From Verrucomicrobiota bacterium (GTDB lineage Bacteria > Verrucomicrobiota > Verrucomicrobiia > Opitutales > Seribacteraceae), in assembly GCA_030830145.1 (NCBI GenBank), contig JAURNO010000076.1, forward strand, positions 1-5,275: DNA of 5,275 nt, given 5' to 3'. A program made the translations under genes and the position numbers. Below the pieces are notes generated by a model. That model was not told the DNA's origin, ran no database searches, and was given only the letters and a program-made list of their open reading frames with translations. This document shows positions 1-5,275 of this stretch, piece by piece (the first letter of the stretch is position 1; each line of letters begins with the position of its first letter).

Positions 1-662
1 CCGGCTTGGACGCTTATATCGACCGCATGGCCAAGGACCAGAAGGAGATTCTCTTTCTTTTTGGCAAAAGCAGGGAGTCCATCGAAGCAGGACCTTACCT
101 CGAGGCAATGAGCGCCCGCGGTTTGGAAGTTCTCCTCCTGACCGAACCGGTTGACGAATACCTCATGCAAACCGTCCGGGAATACAAAGAGAAGAAAATC
201 GTATCCGCGGATTCGGAAGACTTCGAACTTGAAAAGCTCGATCAGGAAAAAGACGGGGAAAGCTTGGACAAGAAAAAGACCAAGTCTTTATGCAAGTGGA
301 TGAAGGAAAAATTGGGCGACAAAGTTTCCGAGGTCGAAACCGGAGAAAGACTCATCGACAGCCCGGTTTGCGTGGTCGGAGGTGACGGAATGGGAGGAGC
401 TTCGGCCAGACGGGTCATGAAAATGATGCAGGGAATGGATGAAGCCATGCCTTCCCCCTCGGTGAAACTTCAAGTCAACCCTGGTCACTCCATCATCAGG
501 GGGCTGTCCGAACTCAAGGACAAGGACGAGGAGACTGCGTCTTTGGTCGTGGCCCAACTCCTCGACAATGCCATGGCTTCCGCCAACTTGCTGGACGATC
601 CAAGGGAAATGATAGCCCGAAGCTACCAAACCTTGGAAAAACTGGCCTCTTCCGGCAGCTGA
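1..662 (+). CDS. htpG: Chaperone protein HtpG (Hsp90 family), C-terminal part, 5' end outside window
   Basis: ATP-dependent cytosolic chaperone of the Hsp90 family, working as a homodimer. The reading frame is open from the first complete codon at base 3 and ends at TGA 660-662. About 219 residues are visible, against roughly 600-640 for a full bacterial HtpG, so the N-terminal ATPase domain and most of the middle domain lie upstream. The TTG at 6 is an internal Leu codon, not a start. What is seen: the end of the middle domain (LDAYIDRMAKDQKEILFL, then PYLEAM and the EVLLLTEPVDEYL stretch), a charged linker around bases 190-300, and the C-terminal dimerisation domain with RLIDSP (348-365), a methionine-rich helix region (about 385-450) and VNPGHSIIRGL (474-506), matching the NPxH motif of the family. 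No frameshift is visible. It is followed by an 81-base gap without a convincing intrinsic terminator. Family assignment is very secure. Confidence 0.96.
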   Translation, partial: GLDAYIDRMAKDQKEILFLFGKSRESIEAGPYLEAMSARGLEVLLLTEPVDEYLMQTVREYKEKKIVSADSEDFELEKLDQEKDGESLDKKKTKSLCKWMKEKLGDKVSEVETGERLIDSPVCVVGGDGMGGASARRVMKMMQGMDEAMPSPSVKLQVNPGHSIIRGLSELKDKDEETASLVVAQLLDNAMASANLLDDPREMIARSYQTLEKLASSGS

Positions 663-690
663 TCGAGACCGCTCTCAAAGCACCCCTTTT

Positions 691-721
691 CAATTCCCCT
701 TCCACAACAGGGGTAAAATTG
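691..721 (+). other. Weak imperfect hairpin after htpG
   Basis: CAATT plus CCCC (691-699) can pair with GGGG (710-713) and AATTG (717-721), leaving a 3-base bulge (TAA, 714-716) and a 10-base loop. No T-run follows, so it does not meet the usual form of an intrinsic terminator. It may mark the htpG transcript end or be chance. A -10-like TAAAAT (714-719) overlaps its 3' arm, but no good -35 stands at the right distance. Confidence 0.25.
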
Positions 722-743
722 ATATTGCGAAATTTCGGAAAGC

Positions 744-1160
744 ATGAATAAGAGTTTAACTATGAGAGCAATTTACTCCAAATCCCACTTATTTTATTTC
801 CTCTTTTTATCGGCTTTGCTCAGCTTGACGAGTTGTACGCGCGGAGGGGGGTCAAACCCATTCGCCAAGGATGACGGGGAGATCAAGGAAAACATCGAGA
901 ACCTGATGGGGCTTGCCGTTGGCATGACCAAAGGTCAGGTCTTCGAACTCTCGGGGATCGCCAATTATGTTGAAGGATACGATTGGGGAAGCGTTTGGTT
1001 TTATAAGATTAGAAAAGGCGGAACGGTTGGGACTTTGGCCGACAAGGACATCGCGCAAAGATATATGCCGGTCGTATTCGACAACACCGACAGGGTGATG
1101 GGCTACGGTCGCAAGTTTTACGACCAAACCCTCTCCGACCTCGGCACCGGGCAGTTCTAG
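744..1160 (+). CDS. Predicted lipoprotein with BamE/SmpA-like domain, function unknown
   Basis: A 138-residue predicted lipoprotein. The N-terminus has a basic region (K3, R8, K13), a hydrophobic stretch (about residues 16-29) and a lipobox L28-T29-S30-C31, so C31 would be lipidated after signal peptidase II cleavage. The next residue is Thr, not Asp, which fits (by the E. coli rule) sorting to the outer membrane. A Gly/Ser/Asn-rich linker follows. Residues 48-126 resemble the small BamE/SmpA/OmlA fold: a helix with G60-M-T-K-G-Q-V66, the motif that in this superfamily precedes 'LLG.P', then a W/Y-rich strand (W81, W85, F86, Y87) and a final strand (VVFDNTDRVMGYG, 110-122). The usual Pro after the helix is missing (SGIAN instead). 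The start is uncertain. ATG 744 has GGAA only 3 bases upstream, while ATG 762 (M7) has AAGAG at 750-754 with 7-base spacing and gives a more typical 24-residue signal peptide. It could be a BAM-complex accessory protein or an unrelated small envelope lipoprotein. The gene is reliable and the fold assignment tentative. Confidence 0.8.
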   Translation: MNKSLTMRAIYSKSHLFYFLFLSALLSLTSCTRGGGSNPFAKDDGEIKENIENLMGLAVGMTKGQVFELSGIANYVEGYDWGSVWFYKIRKGGTVGTLADKDIAQRYMPVVFDNTDRVMGYGRKFYDQTLSDLGTGQF

Positions 1161-1188
1161 TACCCCGATCGGCAACCCCGAAACTTTC

Positions 1189-1229
1189 CAATTGTTCGGT
1201 TGACGAACGATTGCTTTTCATTCATTTTG
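1189..1229 (+). terminator. Probable intrinsic terminator of the lipoprotein gene, or rplM leader hairpin
   Basis: CAATTGTTCG (1189-1198) pairs with CGAACGATTG (1204-1213) across the 5-base loop GTTGA, giving 10 pairs of which one is a G-U wobble. A T-rich tract (CTTTTCATTCATTTT, 1214-1228) follows directly, as expected of a Rho-independent terminator, although the stem is only moderately G+C rich and the T-run is interrupted. It lies 28 bases after the lipoprotein stop and 38 bases before the rplM start. It could therefore end the upstream transcript or, if the rplM promoter lies further upstream, form part of the ribosomal-protein leader. Confidence 0.55.
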
Positions 1230-1251
1230 GTTCTTTTCTCAATTTCCTCAG

Positions 1252-1677
1252 ATGAAGACTACACTAGCCAGACCAGAAACCGCCACGCACGATTGGAAGA
1301 TCGTCGACGCCACCGACCAGATTCTTGGTCGATTGGCCGTAACGATTGCCAACGCACTGCGTGGTCGCAACAAACCGATTTACACGCCCCATGTTGATAC
1401 CGGTGATTATGTCATCGTGCTCAACGCGGACAAAATCAAGCTTACCGGATCCAAAGAGAACCAAAAAAAGTACATGTTCTACAGTGGTTACATGGGTGGC
1501 GAAAAATATAGAACGGTTTCCGACTTTCGTGAGAAACGTCCCGAATTCATCATCACAAACGCAGTCAAGGGCATGCTTCCGAAAAACAAACTCGCGAGTG
1601 CCATGCTTAAGAAGCTCAAAGTATACCGCGGTTCCGAACACCCTCACGAGGCTCAACAACCTTCCCCCCTTATCTAA
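1252..1677 (+). CDS. rplM: Large ribosomal subunit protein L13 (uL13)
   Basis: L13 is an early-assembling protein of the 50S subunit that binds 23S rRNA. The 141-residue length matches the usual bacterial 140-150. Conserved blocks are [15 protein letters not shown] (15-29), the [23 protein letters not shown] region (37-59), [13 protein letters not shown] (80-92), the family signature [10 protein letters not shown] (105-114) and the C-terminal [13 protein letters not shown] (124-137). Nothing is missing or broken. The start at ATG 1252 is set by homology. The 30 bases before it are pyrimidine-rich (ending TTTCCTCAG) and contain no recognisable Shine-Dalgarno sequence. rpsI follows after 15 bases, the conserved L13-S9 pair, so the two are almost surely co-transcribed. 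In E. coli this operon is autoregulated by L13 through its leader. Whether that applies here is not shown. Confidence 0.98.
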   Translation: MKTTLARPETATHDWKIVDATDQILGRLAVTIANALRGRNKPIYTPHVDTGDYVIVLNADKIKLTGSKENQKKYMFYSGYMGGEKYRTVSDFREKRPEFIITNAVKGMLPKNKLASAMLKKLKVYRGSEHPHEAQQPSPLI

Positions 1678-1692
1678 AGAAATTTTATCATC

Positions 1693-2097
1693 ATGAGCGC
1701 CAAGGCAAAATCAGTAGAATTCATAGGAACCGGCCGCAGAAAAACCAGTACGGCCAGAGTCAGAATCAAAGAAGGAACCGGTATCTTCGTAATCAACGGT
1801 CGAGACCTCGCCGATTATTGCAAAACCGAACAGCAAAGAAAAACAGCATTCTCCCCCTTGGCCACCGTAGAAAAGGGCAGCAGCGTGGACGTTTCAGTGA
1901 ACGTTTCCGGTGGTGGTGGAGTTGGTCAGGCAGGGGCCATCAGACATGGTCTCTCCCGGGCCTTGGAAAAAATGGATTCCGAACTTCGCGTACCGTTGAA
2001 AAGGGCTGGTCATTTGCGACGTGACCCCCGCAAAATCGAAAGAAAGAAAACCGGCCAACCAGGGGCCAGAAAAAGATTCCAATTCTCGAAACGCTAA
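1693..2097 (+). CDS. rpsI: Small ribosomal subunit protein S9 (uS9)
   Basis: S9 is a protein of the 30S head whose C-terminal tail reaches the P-site tRNA. The 134 residues match the normal 128-135. Visible motifs are GTGRRKTSTARV (12-23), the glycine-rich GGGGVGQAGAIRHG (73-86) that forms the core of the family signature, the basic RRDPRKIERKK (109-119) and the canonical end GARKRFQFSKR, finishing in the Lys-Arg that contacts tRNA. Leu-Arg-Arg at 108-110 replaces the more common Leu-Thr-Arg. The rplM stop is 15 bases upstream, and the only purine run before the start is AAAGAAA (1676-1682), a weak ribosome binding site. A strong terminator follows 24 bases after the stop, so this is the last gene of the rplM-rpsI operon. 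Confidence 0.98.
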   Translation: MSAKAKSVEFIGTGRRKTSTARVRIKEGTGIFVINGRDLADYCKTEQQRKTAFSPLATVEKGSSVDVSVNVSGGGGVGQAGAIRHGLSRALEKMDSELRVPLKRAGHLRRDPRKIERKKTGQPGARKRFQFSKR

Positions 2098-2121
2098 ACG
2101 AAAAGAAGAAACTTTAACGAA

Positions 2122-2160
2122 AGACCCCTCGGAACTCCAACCGGGGGGTCTGTTTATTTA
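2122..2160 (+). terminator. Intrinsic terminator of the rplM-rpsI operon
   Basis: AGACCCCTCGG (2122-2132) pairs with CCGGGGGGTCT (2141-2151) over an 8-base loop (AACTCCAA), giving an 11-pair G+C-rich stem with a single T-G wobble. It is followed by GTTTATTTA (2152-2160), a T-rich tail. This is the clearest Rho-independent terminator in the window. It separates the ribosomal-protein operon from the arginine operon, whose first ATG is 27 bases beyond the tail. Confidence 0.88.
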
Positions 2161-2187
2161 AAGACAATCAACTCAAGGCTCAAATCG

Positions 2188-3225
2188 ATGAAAACATGTA
2201 TAATCGGAGCTTCCGGATATTCAGGTAGAGAGCTTGTGTGCCTTCTCCTTGATCACCCGTACGCAACCTTGGAAAGAGTGACTTCCCGTTCCTTGGAGGG
2301 AAAGAAAGTCGAAGATTGCATTCCAAAACTGCGGGGAAAAGACTGTGCCCTGGGTTTCACCAATCCTAGGATCGAGGAACTGTGCAAAGACGAGAAGGTG
2401 GAATTATTCTTTCTCGCCCTACCCCATGGCACGGCCGCCGAATACGCCATTCCCCTTCTCGAGGCAGGCAAGAAGGTCATCGACCTCTCCGCCGATTTTC
2501 GGCTCAATTCACCAAAAAGGTACGAGGAATTCTACGGACAAGCCCATCCAGCACCCGAGTGGTTGGAAAAAGCGTCCTACGGCTTGCCCGAACTGCACGA
2601 ACTTTCCTGGGAAATTTCTCCCTTGATTGCTTCTCCGGGCTGCTATCCCACGAGCATCCTCGTTCCTTTGGCCATTCTTCTTCAAGAAAAAATCGTGAAG
2701 AAAGAAGGAATCGTGGCCAATTCAATGAGTGGAATCAGCGGAGCTGGAAGGAATGCCACCGAAAAACTCCTTTATTGCGAGAGAAACGAAAGCGCGGGTC
2801 CATATGGATTGCCGAAACACCGCCATCTCTCCGAAATCGAAGAGCAACTTTCGCTGCTGCAAGATGGATCTTCCGAAGATGTCGTGATTTCCTTTCATCC
2901 GCACCTAGCCCCCATGAGCAGGGGAATATGCACGACGATCTCGGTCCCGGCGCAAGGAGACTTGGACCGGGCCAAGGTAATCGATTGCTGGGGCAAAGCA
3001 TTCGGCAAGCGTCCATTCGTCAATCTTTTGCCAGAAGGGGAATTCCCGGATGTGGCTCATGTCGTCGGTACCAACCGGATCGATCTCTCCGTCCAGGCCG
3101 ACCAAAGAACCGGCAGGTACGTCCTTTGCTCGGCTGAAGACAACCTCATCAAGGGTGCGGGCGGACAAGCCATTCAATCGATGAACGTCTGCCAGGGATA
3201 CGAAGAAAGCGCTGGCCTGCTATGA
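2188..3225 (+). CDS. argC: N-acetyl-gamma-glutamyl-phosphate reductase
   Basis: Catalyses the NADPH-dependent reduction of N-acetyl-gamma-glutamyl phosphate to N-acetylglutamate 5-semialdehyde, the third step of arginine synthesis, in the cytosol. The 345 residues match the long (type 1) ArgC family. Motifs in order: dinucleotide-binding loop GASGYSGREL (7-16), ALPHG (77-81), DLSADFRL (99-106), YGLPEL (131-136), the active-site loop SPGCYPTS with catalytic C152, SGISGAGR (181-188), KHRH with H211/H213 in the expected acid-base region, and the C-terminal KGAGGQAIQSMN (322-333). The active-site loop has Ser where Asn-Pro-Gly-Cys is more usual, a mild variant. ATG 2188 is supported by the N-terminal loop position and by AAGG at 2175-2178, 9 bases upstream. 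It is the first gene of the argCJB operon, and its TGA overlaps the argJ start by 4 bases, suggesting translational coupling. Confidence 0.97.
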   Translation: MKTCIIGASGYSGRELVCLLLDHPYATLERVTSRSLEGKKVEDCIPKLRGKDCALGFTNPRIEELCKDEKVELFFLALPHGTAAEYAIPLLEAGKKVIDLSADFRLNSPKRYEEFYGQAHPAPEWLEKASYGLPELHELSWEISPLIASPGCYPTSILVPLAILLQEKIVKKEGIVANSMSGISGAGRNATEKLLYCERNESAGPYGLPKHRHLSEIEEQLSLLQDGSSEDVVISFHPHLAPMSRGICTTISVPAQGDLDRAKVIDCWGKAFGKRPFVNLLPEGEFPDVAHVVGTNRIDLSVQADQRTGRYVLCSAEDNLIKGAGGQAIQSMNVCQGYEESAGLL

Positions 3226-4442
3226 AATTTTTTGAAAACGGCGAGGGTTTGACCGAGCCTCGGGGCTTCTTCTGCTCTGGCGTACATTGCGACGTCAAAG
3301 GCAAAAACGACGGAAAGAACGATCTTGGCATTGTCTACTCGAAAAAGCCTTGTTCGGTAGCAGGAGTCTTCACGACCAACGACGTCAAGGCAGCTCCCGT
3401 CCGCTATTGCCAAACTCTTTTGTCCGACCCGTCGGCCAAATTCCATGGGATCGTAGCCAACAGCGGAAATGCAAACGCTTGCACCGGGACACAGGGGGAT
3501 TCGGACTCCGCTAAAATGGCTTCCGAAGTCGCACGGCACTTGAATCTTCATTCAAAGGAAATTCTGGTCTGCTCGACCGGACGTATCGGGGTGCGCTTGC
3601 CAATCAGCAAGATCACCTCGGGCATCAGAGATGCAGCCATGGACGTGAAGGCGGAGTTGGATGGGGCGAGGGCTTTTCAGGAGGCAATCCTGACTTCGGA
3701 TACTTGCACGAAGTCCTGTTCCGCGAAAATCCAGACGTCGACTGGAGAGATCACGATTGGAGGAGTGGTCAAAGGAGCGGGCATGATCGAGCCGAACATG
3801 GCTACGATGCTCGCTTTTCTGACCACCGATGCAGCCGTTTCGAATCCCTTTCTCCAAGAAACTCTCACCCATGCCGTCGGTCAGTCCTTCAACCGGATAA
3901 CCATCGACGGGGACATGAGCACCAACGACAGCGTTCTCTTCATGGCCAACGGGGCTTCTGGTCTTTCGATCGAAAAGGAACCCGAGAGCGTTCGACTGGA
4001 ATTTGCAAAAGCCGTCGATGCCGTTTGTGCCTGTCTCGCTCGCAAATGCGTCAGCGACGGTGAGAAAGTCACGAAATTCGTCAAGGTCAAGGTTGTGGGA
4101 GCTCCCGACGACCCCGCGGCGGAAAAAGTCGCTCGCATCGTCGCGAATTCCTTGTTGGTCAAATCGTCCTGGTACGGTTCCGATCCCAATTGGGGAAGAA
4201 TCGTGGACGCCGCCGGCTATGCAAAAGTCGGGTTGGATATCGACAAACTCGACATGCAATACGATGAGGTCCCCGCCTTGATCAAAGGGGAACCCGTTCA
4301 TGAAAACAAAGGCAAATGGAAAGAGATCGTCTCGGGCAAACAATTCAGCATCAAGCTTGAATTGAATCTGGGTTCGGGGGAAAGCGAAATTTGGTCCAAC
4401 GACTTGAGTGAGGAATACGTTAATTTCAACAAGAGCGAATGA
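3222..4442 (+). CDS. argJ: Arginine biosynthesis protein ArgJ: glutamate/ornithine acetyltransferase
   Basis: Transfers acetyl from N-acetylornithine to glutamate, releasing ornithine and regenerating N-acetylglutamate. Bifunctional members also use acetyl-CoA, which sequence alone cannot decide. The 406 residues match the family. Motifs: the N-terminal GVFTTNDVKAAPV (48-60), NSGNANACTG (80-89), the STG oxyanion-hole region (118-120), SDT (159-161), the self-cleavage site KGAGMIEPNMATML (184-197), DGDMSTNDSVL, and WYGSDPNWGR (317-326). The precursor is expected to cut itself between A194 and T195, freeing T195 as the nucleophile and giving alpha and beta chains of about 194 and 212 residues. 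The C-terminus (YVNFNKSE) is shorter than, and differs from, the INAxYTT-type end I recall for many homologues. No Shine-Dalgarno sequence is well placed. The ATGA overlap with argC and a second ATGA overlap with argB suggest coupled translation. Confidence 0.97.
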   Translation: MKFFENGEGLTEPRGFFCSGVHCDVKGKNDGKNDLGIVYSKKPCSVAGVFTTNDVKAAPVRYCQTLLSDPSAKFHGIVANSGNANACTGTQGDSDSAKMASEVARHLNLHSKEILVCSTGRIGVRLPISKITSGIRDAAMDVKAELDGARAFQEAILTSDTCTKSCSAKIQTSTGEITIGGVVKGAGMIEPNMATMLAFLTTDAAVSNPFLQETLTHAVGQSFNRITIDGDMSTNDSVLFMANGASGLSIEKEPESVRLEFAKAVDAVCACLARKCVSDGEKVTKFVKVKVVGAPDDPAAEKVARIVANSLLVKSSWYGSDPNWGRIVDAAGYAKVGLDIDKLDMQYDEVPALIKGEPVHENKGKWKEIVSGKQFSIKLELNLGSGESEIWSNDLSEEYVNFNKSE

Positions 4443-5275
4443 TGGCGGAGGTTGAGGAAAGTAAAAAGAAAGCCAGTATTTTGGTCGAGGCTCTCCCTTA
4501 TGTCCGGCGCTTTCGCGGATCGATTTTCGTGATCAAGTACGGCGGAAGCTTCATGGACTCACCCGACCCCGAAACAAGAGCCGGAGTGGCACGCGACTTG
4601 GTCTTCTTGAATTTCGTGGGGATCAAGGTCGTAGTGGTTCACGGCGGCGGGAAGGCCGTGACCCGAAAATTAGCCGAAAAAGGGATTGAAGCGAACTTCA
4701 TCGACGGATTGAGAGTAACGGACAAGGCTACCATTGGCGTAGTGGACGAAGTTTTAAACAGAGAAGTCAATGAAGAGGTCGCGTCCTTTGTTTCCTCCCA
4801 CGATTGCGGGGTCCGACGGATTCCCGGCAAAGAAGTCCTATCCTGCTCGAAATTGGCAAGCGAACCGGATCTCGGCTACGTGGGAGACATCGGATCGGTT
4901 CGAACCGAACCGATCCTCGAAGCTTTGGAAGAAGGCCTCATGCCCATCCTCTCCTCCACCGCATCCGATGCCGGAGGTCAATGCTACAACGTGAATGCGG
5001 ATACTGCAGCGGCTCAAATCGCTATCGCCCTCAAGGCAAGAAGGCTTGTGTACCTATCGGACGTCCCCGGGCTCCTCAAAGACCCGGAAGATCCTGCCAC
5101 CCTACTCTCGAGCCTCCCCGTCCATCAGGTCGAACCACTCAAGGAGGAGAAAGTGATCTCCAAAGGGATGCTCCCCAAGGTCAACAGTGCAGTCGAGGCC
5201 TTGAATGCCGGCGTCAACCGGGTACATTTTATTGACGGGCGTCTTCCTCACAGCATTTTGCTTGAAATCTTCACG
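4439..5275 (+). CDS. argB: Acetylglutamate kinase (NAGK), 3' end outside window
   Basis: Phosphorylates N-acetylglutamate with ATP, the second and usually controlling step of arginine synthesis, in the cytosol. The frame is open for 279 codons up to the window end, and about 15-25 residues are missing compared with the usual 290-300. Motifs (numbered from ATG 4439): N-terminal helix ASILVEALPYVRRF (12-25), VIKYGGS with K33, VVVHGGG (65-71), GLRVTD with R92, DLGYVGDI (144-151), YNVNADTAA (183-191) with N184 and D188, LSDVPGLL (206-213), KGMLPKV with K247, and VHFIDGR-HSILLEIF (262-278). By alignment with E. coli NAGK these include the phosphate and metal residues K8, R66, N158, D162 and K217. 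The N-terminal helix and the HSILLE end fit the arginine-inhibited hexameric type. Two starts are possible: ATG 4439 overlaps the argJ stop as ATGA, while ATG 4442 has AAGAG at 4431-4435 with better (6-base) spacing. Confidence 0.95.
   Translation, partial: MMAEVEESKKKASILVEALPYVRRFRGSIFVIKYGGSFMDSPDPETRAGVARDLVFLNFVGIKVVVVHGGGKAVTRKLAEKGIEANFIDGLRVTDKATIGVVDEVLNREVNEEVASFVSSHDCGVRRIPGKEVLSCSKLASEPDLGYVGDIGSVRTEPILEALEEGLMPILSSTASDAGGQCYNVNADTAAAQIAIALKARRLVYLSDVPGLLKDPEDPATLLSSLPVHQVEPLKEEKVISKGMLPKVNSAVEALNAGVNRVHFIDGRLPHSILLEIFT

Noticed and set aside
1..662. htpG as a short complete gene starting at TTG 6
   Set aside because: The residues around it (GLDAYIDRM) align to the interior of the Hsp90 middle domain, so the gene simply runs in from upstream.
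1165..1172. CCGATCGG palindrome after the lipoprotein stop
   Set aside because: Only 8 bases long with no loop or T-run. The better hairpin at 1189-1213 explains termination.
1200..1228. TTGACG as a possible -35 for rplM
   Set aside because: The hexamer at 17-base spacing (CATTTT) matches the -10 consensus at only 3 of 6 positions, and the -35 overlaps the loop and arm of the hairpin. No supported promoter call can be made.
2161..2187. Search for an ARG box (ArgR operator) before argC
   Set aside because: No AT-rich palindrome resembling the AATGAATAATTATTCAT-type consensus is present in the gap.
2382..3137. Long + strand open frame (about 251 codons) in another frame of argC
   Set aside because: The product is Arg/Ser-rich low-complexity protein without motifs, while the argC frame shows every family motif in order.
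3552..4343. Long antisense open frame (about 263 codons) opposite argJ
   Set aside because: It lies wholly within the well-conserved argJ coding sequence. Its translation is rich in Asp, Arg, Gly and Phe with no recognisable domain, as expected from the complement of a real gene.

Overview
This looks like an ordinary chromosomal housekeeping region of a Gram-negative bacterium with middling G+C. A lipoprotein signal sequence and a BamE/SmpA-like secreted domain imply an outer membrane. The gene order rplM-rpsI-argC-argJ-argB, with htpG nearby, together with weak Shine-Dalgarno signals, makes me favour a member of the PVC group, perhaps Verrucomicrobiota of the Opitutae type. That placement is inference from recalled gene order and has not been tested.

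Layout: all genes lie on the + strand. The window opens inside htpG (Hsp90 chaperone, C-terminal third only, 1-662). An 81-base gap with a weak hairpin and a small palindrome leads to a 138-residue predicted lipoprotein (744-1160). A hairpin with a T-rich tail (1189-1213) then separates this gene from rplM (ribosomal protein L13, 1252-1677) and rpsI (ribosomal protein S9, 1693-2097), the conserved two-gene ribosomal operon. A strong intrinsic terminator (2122-2160) closes it. Only 27 bases later begins a tightly packed arginine operon: argC (2188-3225), argJ (3222-4442) and argB (4439 onward, cut by the window end). Both junctions are 4-base ATGA overlaps.

How the genes work together: ArgJ makes N-acetylglutamate by recycling acetyl from N-acetylornithine, ArgB phosphorylates it, and ArgC reduces the phosphate to N-acetylglutamate semialdehyde. 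This is the cyclic (acetyl-recycling) arginine pathway. ArgB carries the N-terminal helix typical of arginine-inhibited enzymes, which fits feedback control at this step. The remaining genes (an argD-type aminotransferase, argF and so on) would lie downstream or elsewhere.

I found no mobile element, CRISPR array, tRNA or rRNA, and no evidence of a novel system. The points worth a second look are modest: the uncharacterised lipoprotein, the hairpin in front of rplM, the missing Shine-Dalgarno sequence at rplM, the very short space left for an arg promoter, and unusual sequence at the ArgJ C-terminus and the ArgB substrate loop.
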